A stretch of DNA of 64,000 nt from Marinobacterium_D sp050908845 (GCF_050908845.1 NZ_CP194171.1:1550001-1614000); one strand, 5' to 3'; shown: positions 41,561-51,422, counted from the stretch's first letter. Notes: generated by a model from the sequence alone, not told the origin. Made by a program: numbers and translations.

Positions 41561-42367
41561 ATGTTTCGTTATTTCGGGTTCGGCTCGAACATGAGTATCA
41601 CGGCGTTGCGGGCCAAGGGTGTGGAGCCTCTGGCTTCGCGTCCGGCGGTACTTTATGGCTGGCGCCTGTGTTTCAACGTCGAGCATTTTTTCCGTCACGA
41701 GGGAGGGGTGGGCAATATTGTTCCCAGTGATGATCCCTCCGATCGCGTTCTGGGTGTGCTGCATGACTGCCCGGACGAGGCGCTGGCGCCGCTGGACGCC
41801 ACGGAAGCCTATGGGCACGGTTATGACCGTATCGAGGTAGAAGTCGACGCCGCCGGTGCGGTTGTCCCCGCGATCGTCTATGTGGGGCTGCCCGGCTTTA
41901 TTAATCACGACTGCAAACCAAGCCGGCGCTATCTCAATATTCTGATTCAGGGCGCGCAGCAGGCCGGGCTGGACCCGGACTATGTGCACAAGCTGGAAAA
42001 ACAGCCTGTGTTTGAGCCCGAACCCTACCCACCGTTTCAGCCCCCGAACGGGAGTTATCCAGAGTATGACCAGTTGTCGCTGGCGCAAAGGCCGCTATAT
42101 ACGGCGCTTTACGGGGCGGTATTCGATATGTCCCGGGCGCGTCCCTATCACGACTACCTGAAGGACTTTTTCGGCGGCCGGGATATGACGTTGTTTCATC
42201 TTAAGCGGCTCGATAGCAGTGATGGCACTGAAACCGATGAGGATATACGTCATGGGCGTCTCAGCGAGGCGCAACGGCGCTACCTCAATGCCTATCTGAA
42301 TGAGTATGCCCGTGAGTACCGCTATGTGGGGCGCTTCACTTACAAGACATTAAAGGATGAGCAGTAA
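41561..42367 (+). CDS. Gamma-glutamylcyclotransferase-fold protein
   Basis: A 268-residue protein whose N-terminal 150 residues have the GGCT/AIG2 fold: FRYFGFGSNMSITALRAKG (substrate loop YGSN type) and the catalytic-Glu region PLDATEAYGHGYDRIEVEV. Enzymes of this fold cyclise gamma-glutamyl amines to 5-oxoproline. A further 110 C-terminal residues (LYTALYGAVFDMSRARPYHDYL onward, ending YVGRFTYKTL) are not part of the basic fold. The stop codon overlaps the next ATG by one base. It shares an operon with an MBL-fold protein and a large signalling protein, so a signalling or small-molecule tailoring role is possible; the substrate is unknown. Confidence 0.75.
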   Translation: MFRYFGFGSNMSITALRAKGVEPLASRPAVLYGWRLCFNVEHFFRHEGGVGNIVPSDDPSDRVLGVLHDCPDEALAPLDATEAYGHGYDRIEVEVDAAGAVVPAIVYVGLPGFINHDCKPSRRYLNILIQGAQQAGLDPDYVHKLEKQPVFEPEPYPPFQPPNGSYPEYDQLSLAQRPLYTALYGAVFDMSRARPYHDYLKDFFGGRDMTLFHLKRLDSSDGTETDEDIRHGRLSEAQRRYLNAYLNEYAREYRYVGRFTYKTLKDEQ

Positions 42368-43083
42368 TGGACCAATTTACCCCGGCGTTGCCGCATGGCT
42401 CACTCGAAGAGGTGTTTCCGGACGTCTTCTTTGTAACGGGCTCCATGGAAACCGTTCTTCAGCAGATGGATTGGCAGTTCAGCCGCAACATGATCGTGGT
42501 GCGTGACGGTGAACGGCTGATTGTTATCAACAGTGTGCGTCTGGATGAGGACGGGCTGGCACGGCTGGATCAGCTGGGACAGGTGACCGATGTGGTGCGC
42601 CTGGGCTGTCTGCATGGGCGTGATGATGCCTTCTATGTGGATCGTTACAAGGCGCAGTACTGGGTGCTGCCGGGCATGGAGTCTGAGGTACCGGCCGAGG
42701 CGGTGCGGATACTGAGCAGTGATGGCCCACTTCCAATTACCGATGCATCGCTGTTCGTTTTCGCTACCACCGGTATTCCCGAGGGCATTTTGCGCCTGGA
42801 GCGCTCCGGCGGCATCCTGATCGCCTGCGACGCGCTGCAGAACTGGCATGCACCAGACGAATACTTCTCCGATACCTCCCGGGCGTTGATGCAGGAGATG
42901 GGCTTTTTCACACCGGCTAACCTTGGGCCTGTCTGGATGCAGGCGGCATCGCCGGCGGGTGAGGATTTCACCCGCCTCAAGGCCCTGGCGTTCAAGCATG
43001 TCCTCTGTGGCCATGGCCAACCCCTGTACGAGACGGCGCACAGTGACTTCAGCGACCGCTTCAACCGGGTGTTTGGTGTCTGA
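42367..43083 (+). CDS. Atypical metallo-beta-lactamase-fold protein
   Basis: A 238-residue protein that by spacing and secondary structure resembles MBL-fold proteins of the DUF4336 sort: PDVFFVTGSM, NMIVVRDGERLIVINSVRLDE, LGCLHGRDDAFYVDRY, FVFATTGIPEGILRLERSGGILIACDALQNW and HVLCGHGQPLYE. The usual HxHxDH metal motif is replaced by HGRDD, so metal content is uncertain. A later Asp (CDAL) and His (CGHG) occupy places of normal ligands. Genes on both sides overlap it by one base. I do not recognise a characterised homologue; a hydrolase role is inference from fold only. Confidence 0.6.
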   Translation: MDQFTPALPHGSLEEVFPDVFFVTGSMETVLQQMDWQFSRNMIVVRDGERLIVINSVRLDEDGLARLDQLGQVTDVVRLGCLHGRDDAFYVDRYKAQYWVLPGMESEVPAEAVRILSSDGPLPITDASLFVFATTGIPEGILRLERSGGILIACDALQNWHAPDEYFSDTSRALMQEMGFFTPANLGPVWMQAASPAGEDFTRLKALAFKHVLCGHGQPLYETAHSDFSDRFNRVFGV

Positions 43084-46000
43084 TGAACTCTGAGGTGAGT
43101 GCCTACCTGGGCGGGGCGGGGATTTCGCTGCCCGGTTACCAGCTGCTGTCAGTGCTGGAGCGCGTCGATGATCGCGTGATTTTCCGGGCTCGCAGAGAAG
43201 CCGATTCGGCGGTCTTGGCGGTGGAAACCATCGATGCTGAATTCCCCAACCGCCACCAGGTTGCCAGAATCCGCCGCGAGGGGCTGATTGCACAGCGCCT
43301 GAACCTTGTGGACGGTGTGCGCCGGGTACATGCGCTTGTTCCCCATGGCAGCGGTAACCTGGCGTTAGTGGCCGACCTCTATGGCAGTAATCTGAGGCAT
43401 CGCCTGGATAACGCACAGGGTTCCAGTCTCGGGGTTGGCGAGGTGCTCGATCTGGGCATCCGTATTGCCACTGTTCTGAGCGGTATTCATGGTCGGGATC
43501 TAGTCCACAAGGCACTAATGCCCGAGCACGTGCAGGTAGATCCGGTCAGCGGCGCTATTGCACTGTGCGGCTTTGGTATCGCCTCTGAACTGGACCAGGA
43601 GCGCCAGGCGGTACAGCTGTCACGGCGACTTGAAGGGCCGCTCGCCTACATGTCACCGGAGCAGACCGGGCGGATGAACCGGGATCTGGACTACCGCTCG
43701 GACTATTACTCCCTGGGTATCCTGCTGTTTGAGCTGCTTACCGGTCGACATCCTTTCCAGGCTCGCGGTGTGCTGGAGTGGGTGCATAGCCATATCAGCC
43801 GTGAGCCTCCGGCCCCGCATGAACTGAGGCCCGGGCTGCCGGCACCGGTGTCGGCCATCGTACTCAAACTGCTGGCGAAGAACCCCGAGGCGCGCTACCA
43901 AAGCGCCGCCGGTCTTTTACATGATCTGCGCCAGTGTGCGCAATGCGTTGCTTCAGGTGCAGAGTTAGCGCCTTTTGAGCTGAGCGAAAAGGACGGCGTA
44001 CAGAAGTTTCTTATTCCGCAGACACTGTACGGGCGCACCCCGGAACTTGCCACCCTGTTTGAGCTGTTTGAGTCGGCCGCTGCAGGGCGTAACGAGTTTT
44101 GTCTGGTCCATGGTTATTCCGGTGTCGGTAAATCGGCCCTGGTCAACGAGATCGACCGCCCGCTGGTGAGAGAGCGCGGCTTTCTGGTGCAGGGCAAGTT
44201 TGATCAACTGCATAGCGGCGAAGCTTACAAGGCCCTCTGTAGCGCCTTTCGCAGCCTGGTTCAGCAGGTGCTGGCTGAACCCGAAGAGAGCCTGGAGCAG
44301 TGGCGTGAACGCCTGCAGAGTGCGCTGGCGCCCAACGCCTGTCTGGTTATAGAGCGGGTGCCGGAGCTGGAACTGATCCTGGGCCCCCAGCCTCAGGTGC
44401 CCTCGTTACCGCCGGCGGAGGCGCGCAATCGGCTGCAGATTGTGTTGACGGCATTTCTGCGCGCCTTTGCCGGGGAAGGTCACCCGGTGGTGCTTTTCCT
44501 CGATGACCTGCAGTGGAGCGATGTACCGACGCTGGAGCTAGTGCAGCGTTTTGTCACGTCCCATGAGCTTAACCATCTGTTGCTTATAGCGGCGTATCGC
44601 AGCAACGAAGTCGGCCCCGGGCACCCGTTGAGCCTGATGCTCGATCAACTGGAGCAGCAGCGTGAGATTTGCCATCTGCCGCTGGCGCCTTTGCAGGCCG
44701 ATGCGGTGGCGCAGCTGGTCGCCGGAGCGCTCTGTCGCGACGAGGCGCAGTCGCGGCCTCTGAGTGAGATGCTGTTCGCCAAGGCACAGGGCAATCCGCT
44801 GTTTACCAATGAGCTGCTGCGCAAGTTGCATAAGGACGGGGCGATTTTCCCGGCGGCTTCCGGTGCCGGCTGGGACTGGGATCTTGATGCCGCAAGCTGG
44901 GCCAGCGTCAGTGAGGATGTAGTTGAGTTCATGGTTGGAAGTCTTCGCCAGCTTGAGCCGCAAACGCAGCAAGTGCTGCAGCTTGCGGCCTGTATCGGCG
45001 GGACCTTTGATCTGCAGACCCTGTCCACCATCTCCGAGCTGACGGTGGACGAAACGGCGGCGGCGCTGCTGCCTGCACTGAAACAGCATGCTGTGTTGCC
45101 CCTGCACAGTGACTATCGTCTGTTCGGTGGTTGCCTGACGGAACAAGGCAGCGGTGACTGGGGTGTTAGCCCGAGTTACAGGTTCCAGCATGACCGGGTG
45201 CAGCAGGCGGCGTATGCGCTGATCGAGGCGGAGCATCTGGATGAGGTGCATCTCAGCATCGGGCGGCTGATGCTCAGGGGCGAAGGTGCTGCGCTGGATG
45301 ACTCACGCCTGGTCGAGATCATCGATCACCTGAATGCCGGTCGTGGCTTGATCGATGATTCCGGTGAACGGCTGCAGCTGGCCGAGCTGAACCTGCGAGC
45401 AGGGCGGCGTGCACGGCGCTCGTCGGCGTACCGGTCGGCCTATGACTATCTGCAGGTTGCCCACGAACTGTTACCCCAGCAACCCTGGCAGACACTGCCT
45501 GCGTTGATGCAGGCGCTCGCAGCCGAGACCCAGTTGTGCGCCTACCTGAATGGAATGACCGCTGAGGCTGACCGCTGGATCGATGTGATGCTGGATCATG
45601 CCGGCAGTACACTGGAACGTGCCGATATTCTCGCGACCCGGACGCGTCAGTGCGCAACGCTGGGGCGGATGGAGGAGTCGATCCAGTCTGCCATTCTGGG
45701 GCTGGCGGCACTGGGTGTGGAATTTACCCAGACGCCCGGCGTCGCGGATATTGAGCGGGAGAAGGCGCAGGTCATCGCCAATCTGGCCGGGCGTCGGATT
45801 GCTGATCTTGTGGATGCTCCCCAGGTTGATAATGACGCGGTCTTGATGGCCATGCGCCTGCTCAACGAAATCTTTGCTGCAGCTTTTCTCTCCGGCAGTG
45901 GCAATATTTTCCCCTACCTGGTGCTTAAAGCGGTCAATCTGTCGCTGCGTCATGGCAACAGCCCCGAGTCGGCCTTTGCCTACGCTGCATACGGCATGCT

Positions 46001-48209
46001 GCTGTGTGGCGAGCTGGATGAACCGGCGCTGGGCTATGAATACGGTCGCGTCGGGCTGGCAATCAATGAGCGTATTGATGACCTGCCGCTGCGGGCGCGG
46101 GTTGTTTACGTGTACGCCATGTTTGTCCATCACTGGAGTAACCACTGGGCAAGCCTGACGCCGCTGTTTCAGCGTGGCATCGAGGCTGGCTACCAGTCCG
46201 GTGACCTGCTTTACCTGGCTTACAGTGCCCAGGACTGCGTTATCTGGGATCCGACGCTGGACCTGGAAACGGCGCACCGGCTGCATGCGGAAAACCTGAA
46301 AATAGTGCGTGAGTGTGCCTACCAGGATTCGCTGGATTCAGGGTCACTGTTCCTGCAGATGCAGCGTAATCTTCTCGGCTTAACCGACACGCCTTTCAGT
46401 CTCAGCGATGCGAACTTTGATGTGCAGGCCTGTCTGCAGGGGATGCAGCAGCGTCGGTTTATGACCGGTATCGCGAATTACCATATCTACAGTGCCGAAG
46501 TGTGCCTGTTGCACGGTGGCTATGAGCAAGCGCTCAGGCATGTGCAGGCACAGGACAAGCTGATCAAGTCGGCCATGTCGCTGCCGCAACTGACCCGATT
46601 TTATATTGTTGCCTGCCTGACGCTGGCCAGGCACTACCCTGAAATGACGCCGGCGGAGCAGCAGCGCACCCGTGAAAGGCTTGAGCATGACCTGGCGCGA
46701 ATGACCCGCTGGGCGGATAACTGCGAGGCTAATTTCAGGCATCTGCAATACCTGATGGAGGCTGAGCTGGCGCGGTTGAAGGGGCAGCACTTTGAGGCTT
46801 GCGACCGCTACGACCTGGCTATCGATACCGCCAGGGAGGCGGGCTTCCTGCGCGATGAAGCCGTCGCCAGTGAGTGTGCCGCACGGCATCTGTTGTCACT
46901 GGGGAAAAGGCGCAGCGCCGAGGGCTATCTGCGTGCCGCCTATCGCGTGTTCGACCGCTGGGGGGCGCATCGCAAGGTCGAGTTGATGGAGCGGGAGTTC
47001 CCGCTGCTGCGTGAATGGGGATCGGCTCGCACTCAGTCTGCGCACGGGATCGACACCGGTGACCTGGACCTGGCGTCGGTGATGAAAGCGTCCAGGGAGA
47101 TCTCCGGCGAAATGGTGCAGGAGAAGCTGCTCAACAAGAGCATGGATATCCTCCTCGAAAGCGCTGGCGGGCAGTGGGGCTGTCTTGTCACCCGGCAGGC
47201 GGGGGAGTTAAGGGTTGCAGCACTGAATCGACCGGATAATGCGCCGGCGCTGGATCTGCCTGCACTGTCCCGGGTCGCTCTGGCCGACGGGGAAGAGCTG
47301 CCACTGCCGGTGACGCTCATCAGCGCGGCGCTCAGTGGCGATGCAGCGGTAGTGCTGGACTATGCTGCGCGCGAGGGAGCGTTTCAGCAGGACCCCTACA
47401 TCCTTTCCGGGGGACCCCTGTCGGTTCTCTGTGTGCCGGTGCGCAGGGATCGCTTTGAGGGCGTGATCTATATGGAAAATAACCTATCCTCCGGCGTGTT
47501 CACCGAGGCGCGGGTGGAGCTGGTGCGGCTGTTGGCAGCCCAGGCGGCAGTCTCGATCGAGAATGCGCGGCTCTATGAGCAGGTTCAGAATTACACTCAC
47601 AGGCTGGAGCAGAAGGTCGCGGAGCGTACCGCGCGGCTGGAACAGGCGAACCTGGAACTGCAGGGGCTGGTGGATCTGGACGGTCTTACCTGTGTGGCGA
47701 ACCGGCGCCGCAGCGACAGCTACCTGGAAGAGGTTTGGGTGCGCCTGCGCAGGGAGCGCGAGCCGCTGTCGATCATCATGCTGGATGTGGATTACTTCAA
47801 AACGTTCAACGATACCTACGGACATCAGGCCGGCGACGACTGCCTGTCGGCGGTTGCTGCTGAGCTGAAAAGCCATCTGTTGCGCCCAGCTGACCTGGTG
47901 GCGCGTTACGGTGGCGAGGAGTTTGTCCTGGTGCTGCCCAATACCCCTAATCCGGGGGCCTGTTTCGTCGGCGAGAAAGTGCGCAGGGCGATAGAGCAGC
48001 TGGCTATTACCCACGACCGCTCGCCGCTGGGCGCAGTGGTGACGGTAAGTGTCGGTGTGGCCACCGCAGTGCCAGGTGCAGGCGGGTCGGTGTCGGAGCT
48101 GTTGCGGGCAGCGGATACGGCGCTCTACCGGGCCAAGCATGCCGGGCGTAACCAGGTGCAGCCTGCACCGGCGGACCGGTCGCATTGGCTGCAGAGCGAG
48201 CCGGGCTAG
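43083..48209 (+). CDS. Giant pseudokinase-AAA ATPase-GAF-GGDEF diguanylate cyclase
   Basis: A 1708-residue soluble protein. Residues 19-285 are a Ser/Thr-kinase fold (PLAYMSPEQTGRMNR, YRSDYYSLGILLFELLTGRHPF), but the ATP Lys is Glu48 (LAVET), the catalytic Asp is Ala144 (VHKALMPEHV) and DFG is Gly163-Phe-Gly, so it is a pseudokinase. An AAA/STAND-type ATPase follows, with Walker A HGYSGVGKSALVNE near 343 and Walker B VVLFLDDLQWSD near 468. A long helical repeat region spans about 650-1310. A GAF domain (about 1340-1500), a coiled coil and a GGDEF domain follow, with an intact GGEEF (1610-1614) and an inhibitory-site RPAD (1601-1604), so c-di-GMP synthesis is likely. Similar architecture (PknB-AAA-GAF) is known upstream of kinases; a cyclase output is less common. 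Confidence 0.88.
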   Translation: MNSEVSAYLGGAGISLPGYQLLSVLERVDDRVIFRARREADSAVLAVETIDAEFPNRHQVARIRREGLIAQRLNLVDGVRRVHALVPHGSGNLALVADLYGSNLRHRLDNAQGSSLGVGEVLDLGIRIATVLSGIHGRDLVHKALMPEHVQVDPVSGAIALCGFGIASELDQERQAVQLSRRLEGPLAYMSPEQTGRMNRDLDYRSDYYSLGILLFELLTGRHPFQARGVLEWVHSHISREPPAPHELRPGLPAPVSAIVLKLLAKNPEARYQSAAGLLHDLRQCAQCVASGAELAPFELSEKDGVQKFLIPQTLYGRTPELATLFELFESAAAGRNEFCLVHGYSGVGKSALVNEIDRPLVRERGFLVQGKFDQLHSGEAYKALCSAFRSLVQQVLAEPEESLEQWRERLQSALAPNACLVIERVPELELILGPQPQVPSLPPAEARNRLQIVLTAFLRAFAGEGHPVVLFLDDLQWSDVPTLELVQRFVTSHELNHLLLIAAYRSNEVGPGHPLSLMLDQLEQQREICHLPLAPLQADAVAQLVAGALCRDEAQSRPLSEMLFAKAQGNPLFTNELLRKLHKDGAIFPAASGAGWDWDLDAASWASVSEDVVEFMVGSLRQLEPQTQQVLQLAACIGGTFDLQTLSTISELTVDETAAALLPALKQHAVLPLHSDYRLFGGCLTEQGSGDWGVSPSYRFQHDRVQQAAYALIEAEHLDEVHLSIGRLMLRGEGAALDDSRLVEIIDHLNAGRGLIDDSGERLQLAELNLRAGRRARRSSAYRSAYDYLQVAHELLPQQPWQTLPALMQALAAETQLCAYLNGMTAEADRWIDVMLDHAGSTLERADILATRTRQCATLGRMEESIQSAILGLAALGVEFTQTPGVADIEREKAQVIANLAGRRIADLVDAPQVDNDAVLMAMRLLNEIFAAAFLSGSGNIFPYLVLKAVNLSLRHGNSPESAFAYAAYGMLLCGELDEPALGYEYGRVGLAINERIDDLPLRARVVYVYAMFVHHWSNHWASLTPLFQRGIEAGYQSGDLLYLAYSAQDCVIWDPTLDLETAHRLHAENLKIVRECAYQDSLDSGSLFLQMQRNLLGLTDTPFSLSDANFDVQACLQGMQQRRFMTGIANYHIYSAEVCLLHGGYEQALRHVQAQDKLIKSAMSLPQLTRFYIVACLTLARHYPEMTPAEQQRTRERLEHDLARMTRWADNCEANFRHLQYLMEAELARLKGQHFEACDRYDLAIDTAREAGFLRDEAVASECAARHLLSLGKRRSAEGYLRAAYRVFDRWGAHRKVELMEREFPLLREWGSARTQSAHGIDTGDLDLASVMKASREISGEMVQEKLLNKSMDILLESAGGQWGCLVTRQAGELRVAALNRPDNAPALDLPALSRVALADGEELPLPVTLISAALSGDAAVVLDYAAREGAFQQDPYILSGGPLSVLCVPVRRDRFEGVIYMENNLSSGVFTEARVELVRLLAAQAAVSIENARLYEQVQNYTHRLEQKVAERTARLEQANLELQGLVDLDGLTCVANRRRSDSYLEEVWVRLRREREPLSIIMLDVDYFKTFNDTYGHQAGDDCLSAVAAELKSHLLRPADLVARYGGEEFVLVLPNTPNPGACFVGEKVRRAIEQLAITHDRSPLGAVVTVSVGVATAVPGAGGSVSELLRAADTALYRAKHAGRNQVQPAPADRSHWLQSEPG

Positions 48210-48229
48210 AGGGTAGGAGACAGGTCTTT

Positions 48230-48685
48230 TCAGGTCCGCTTCTGCAGGTAGTCGCTGTAGTCCGGCACCCGTCGCTGGTAGGGCTGGTTCAGGTAACCGG
48301 AGCCGAAGATAAAGTCGGCGGACGCCTCGTTACAGGCGACGGGGATATTCCAGACAGCGGCGATTCGGAGCAGGGCCTTTACGTCCGGGTCATGGGGCTG
48401 TGCGTCGAGTGGATCCCAGAAAAAGATCAGCAGGTCGATCTCCCCTTCGGCGATACGGGCGCCGAGCTGCTGGTCGCCCCCCATGGGGCCGCTGAGCAGG
48501 GAATGGACCGGCAGACCAAGCTGCCGGCTCAGCATGTGGCCGGTGGTGCCGGTGGCGTAAAGCTGATGCTCTGACAGTGCCGCTTTCTGTTTATCGGCCC
48601 AGGCAAGCAGGTCCGGTTTGCGGTTGTCATGGGCGACCAGGGCCAGCTTTTTGCTGGCTCCCATTTCCACGAGCGTGGTCTGCAT
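48230..48685 (-). CDS. mgsA: Methylglyoxal synthase
   Basis: A 151-residue enzyme turning dihydroxyacetone phosphate into methylglyoxal, a bypass when sugar phosphates accumulate. Family segments are LALVAHDNRKPDLLAWA, LYATGTTGHMLS, the phosphate-binding SGPMGGDQQLGARIAEGEIDLLIFFWDPL with catalytic Asp, and PVACNEASADFI. It lies 47 bases after pyk on the same strand, at the end of gap-pyk-mgsA, and 20 bases from the convergent cyclase gene. Its link with gap fits relief of triose-phosphate stress. Confidence 0.95.
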   Translation of the reverse strand: MQTTLVEMGASKKLALVAHDNRKPDLLAWADKQKAALSEHQLYATGTTGHMLSRQLGLPVHSLLSGPMGGDQQLGARIAEGEIDLLIFFWDPLDAQPHDPDVKALLRIAAVWNIPVACNEASADFIFGSGYLNQPYQRRVPDYSDYLQKRT

Positions 48686-48732
48686 CAGCTTTACTCCGGG
48701 TGGGTCACTTGGGCGGCACGTTCTGGCCGGTG

Positions 48733-50181
48733 TTAATTGACGCGGTCGCCAACGCGGACCACCTTCAGGGTGTTTGTACCGCCCTGGGCATCGATGTAAT
48801 CGCCCTTGGTGATGATGACCAGGTCGCCATCACTGACGATCTCCCGGCGCACCAGCTCATCAACCGCGCGCTGATTGATCTCGGCGTTGGGAACCTCTGT
48901 GGCGACAAAGGGCACGGTCTTCACGCCGCGGTAAAGCGCTACGCGGGTCTGTGTATCCGGATGCCGCGAGAAGGCGAATATCGGCTGTGATGAGCGGATG
49001 CGTGACATCAGCAAGGGCGTTGCGCCGGTCTCGGTCAGGCAGATGATCGCCTTGATTCCTTCAAGGTGGTTGGCGGTATACATGGCCGACAGCGCGATCG
49101 ACTCATCGATATGGGTGAACGCTTCGTTCAGGCGGTGCTTGGATACGTGGGCACGGGGGTGCTTTTCTGCGCCGATGATCACCCGGGACATCGCCTTGAC
49201 CGTTTCGATCGGGTAGGCGCCGGCTGCGGTTTCGGCGGAGAGCATCACCGCGTCGGTGCCATCGAGCACGGCGTTGGCCACATCAAACACCTCGGCCCGC
49301 GTCGGCATCGGCTGGGTGATCATCGATTCCATCATCTGGGTGGCGGTGATGACCACGCGGTTCAGTGTGCGGGTGCGATCGATGATGTACTTCTGCACAC
49401 CGATCAGCTCGGCATCGCCGATCTCCACGCCCAGGTCCCCACGGGCGACCATCACCGCTTCTGAAGCGAGAATGATCTCATCCAGGGTGTCGCTGTCCTG
49501 TACCGTTTCTGCGCGCTCGATCTTGGCGACCAGGCCTGCCTTGCCGCCAGCGGCCAGCAGGGCTTCCCGTGCCTGGTGCATATCACTGGCACTGCGGGGG
49601 AAAGAGACGGCCAGGTAGTCGACACCGATGCTGGCGGCGGTTTTGATATCCTCGAAATCCTTGTCGGTGAGCGCGCCGGCGGAGAGTCCGCCACCCTGGC
49701 GGTTGATCCCCTTGTTGTTGGATAGGGGGCCGCCGATCAGTACCTCGCACTCGATCCGGCTGCCGGCCACTTCCAGCACTTTCAGCTCCACACGGCCATC
49801 ATCCAGCAGCAGGATGTCGCCGGGCCTGCTGTCACTGACCAGCTCTTCGTAGTCGATACCGACACAGGTGGAGGTGCCGGCGGTTTTATCGAGAGACGCG
49901 TCCAGCGCGAAGCGGGCACCGTTGTGCAGTTGTACAGGACCATCCTTGAAGCGGGCGATACGTATCTTCGGGCCCTGGAGGTCTCCGAGGATGGCGACAA
50001 AGCGGCCGTGCTTGGCGGCAAACTGGCGCACCAGCTCAGCCCGCTGTCGATGGTCCTCGGCACTGCCGTGGGAGAAGTTCAGGCGGACCACGTTAACACC
50101 CGCCTCAACCAGCGCTTCGACCGCCTCGGGAGAGCTGGTGGCGGGGCCAAGAGTTGCGACTATCTTTGTTCTTCGCTGCAT
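48733..50181 (-). CDS. pyk: Pyruvate kinase
   Basis: A 482-residue kinase making pyruvate and ATP from phosphoenolpyruvate. It starts RRTKIVATLGPATSSPEAVE and has VVRLNFSHGSAEDH, the active-site LVAKIERAETV and VMVARGDLGVEIG, and the C-terminal regulatory domain with ICLTETGATPLLMSR. It follows gap by only 4 bases, so the two lower-glycolysis enzymes are coupled. Length and C-domain fit the PykA class, but the isozyme type cannot be settled by eye. Confidence 0.96.
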   Translation of the reverse strand: MQRRTKIVATLGPATSSPEAVEALVEAGVNVVRLNFSHGSAEDHRQRAELVRQFAAKHGRFVAILGDLQGPKIRIARFKDGPVQLHNGARFALDASLDKTAGTSTCVGIDYEELVSDSRPGDILLLDDGRVELKVLEVAGSRIECEVLIGGPLSNNKGINRQGGGLSAGALTDKDFEDIKTAASIGVDYLAVSFPRSASDMHQAREALLAAGGKAGLVAKIERAETVQDSDTLDEIILASEAVMVARGDLGVEIGDAELIGVQKYIIDRTRTLNRVVITATQMMESMITQPMPTRAEVFDVANAVLDGTDAVMLSAETAAGAYPIETVKAMSRVIIGAEKHPRAHVSKHRLNEAFTHIDESIALSAMYTANHLEGIKAIICLTETGATPLLMSRIRSSQPIFAFSRHPDTQTRVALYRGVKTVPFVATEVPNAEINQRAVDELVRREIVSDGDLVIITKGDYIDAQGGTNTLKVVRVGDRVN

Positions 50182-50185
50182 CGGA

Positions 50186-51196
50186 TCAGGCCCCCGCTTT
50201 CATCAGTGCCAGAGTGTTGTCGAGCATCCGGTTGGAGAAGCCCCACTCGTTGTCATACCAGCTCATCACCTTGACCAGGCGGCCGTTTACGCGGGTCTGG
50301 GCTGCATCAAAGATGGATGAGTGCGGATCGTGGTTAAAGTCGATGGATACCAGGGGCAGCTGGTTGATGGCGAGAATCCCCTTGAGCGGGCCGTTGGCGG
50401 CCTCGGCAATGATAGAGTTGACCTCTTCAACGCTGGTGTCGCGGGCGGCCTCGAAGGTCAGGTCCACCAGCGAGACGTTGATCGTCGGCACCCGCACCGC
50501 CATGCCGTCCAGCTTGCCGTTCAGCTCCGGCAGTACCAGGCCGACGGCTGCGGCAGCACCGGTTTTGGTCGGGATCATCGACTGGGTGGCAGAACGTGCA
50601 CGGTAGGGGTCGGAGTGGTAGACGTCGGACAGTTTCTGGTCATTGGTATAGGAGTGGATGGTGGTCATCAGGCCGTTGTTGATACCGATGGCATCATTCA
50701 GCGGCTTGGCGATCGGCGCCAGGCAGTTGGTGGTGCATGAGGCGCAGGAGATGATCTGGTGGTCGGCGGTCAGGCTGTTCTGGTTGATACCGTAAACCAC
50801 GGTAGCGTCGGCGCCCTTGGCCGGTGCTGAGATGATCACCTTGCGGGCGCCGGCTTCGAGGTGGGCAGCGGCCTTGTCGCGGGAGGTGAACAGGCCGGTA
50901 CACTCGTAGACAACATCCACGTTCAGTTCATTCCATGGCAGCTTTGCCGGGTCGCGCTCGGCGAGGATGCGGATGCTGTCACCGTTAACCACCAGGTTGT
51001 TGCCATCGACGATCACCTCGCCCTGAAAGCGGCCATGCACACTGTCGAAACGTGTGAGGTGAGCATTGATGTCCGCGTCGCCCAGGTCGTTGATTGCGAC
51101 GATCTCTATTTTATCGCGCTTGCCGGACTCATAGAGTGCACGCAGAACGTTACGTCCAATACGGCCGTAGCCGTTGATTGCTACACGGATAGTCAT
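50186..51196 (-). CDS. gap: Glyceraldehyde-3-phosphate dehydrogenase
   Basis: A 336-residue dehydrogenase making 1,3-bisphosphoglycerate from the triose phosphate released by eda. The NAD fold starts RVAINGYGRIGRNVLRAL; the active site ISCASCTTNCLAPIAK holds the catalytic Cys; the C-terminus has the conserved SWYDNEWGFSNRM. It leads the gap-pyk-mgsA operon. The adjacent start codon and promoter region carries three ACGTAA-type motifs shared with edd, so common HexR-like control is likely. Confidence 0.97.
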   Translation of the reverse strand: MTIRVAINGYGRIGRNVLRALYESGKRDKIEIVAINDLGDADINAHLTRFDSVHGRFQGEVIVDGNNLVVNGDSIRILAERDPAKLPWNELNVDVVYECTGLFTSRDKAAAHLEAGARKVIISAPAKGADATVVYGINQNSLTADHQIISCASCTTNCLAPIAKPLNDAIGINNGLMTTIHSYTNDQKLSDVYHSDPYRARSATQSMIPTKTGAAAAVGLVLPELNGKLDGMAVRVPTINVSLVDLTFEAARDTSVEEVNSIIAEAANGPLKGILAINQLPLVSIDFNHDPHSSIFDAAQTRVNGRLVKVMSWYDNEWGFSNRMLDNTLALMKAGA

Positions 51197-51223
51197 GGGT
51201 CACCTCTGAAAATATTGTAAAAC

Positions 51224-51285
51224 TTACGTAATTATAGGGTTTGTAAGCGCGGTATTGTCAACTTTATTTTGTTTAAGTTACGTAA
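51224..51285 (-). promoter_or_regulatory. gap promoter with flanking TTACGTAA motifs
   Basis: On the minus strand there are perfect TTGACA (51256-51261) and TATAAT (51231-51236) hexamers 19 bases apart. TTACGTAA palindromes lie at 51224-51231, across the start of transcription, and at 51278-51285, upstream of the -35. The same ACGTAA core forms part of the HexR-type box at edd (24002). The long spacer suggests that an activator or DNA distortion modulates it. Confidence 0.65.
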
Positions 51286-51422
51286 ATTTGTTTCGAGAAG
51301 GGGCTGCTAACTCACTGAACAGTTTTGTTTTATCGGCAGGTTTGCTGTTTTTTTGTGTCTGAGAGCCTGTGGCTCTGCTGTCTGCCTGGCGGAACCCGGC
51401 GAGGAGACTCTGGCTGGCAGTA

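Noticed and set aside
43083..48209. Active Ser/Thr protein kinase
   Set aside because: The invariant Lys, the catalytic-loop Asp and the DFG Asp are all replaced.
48185..48574. Rightward frame over mgsA
   Set aside because: Shadow of methylglyoxal synthase, whose family motifs are complete on the other strand.
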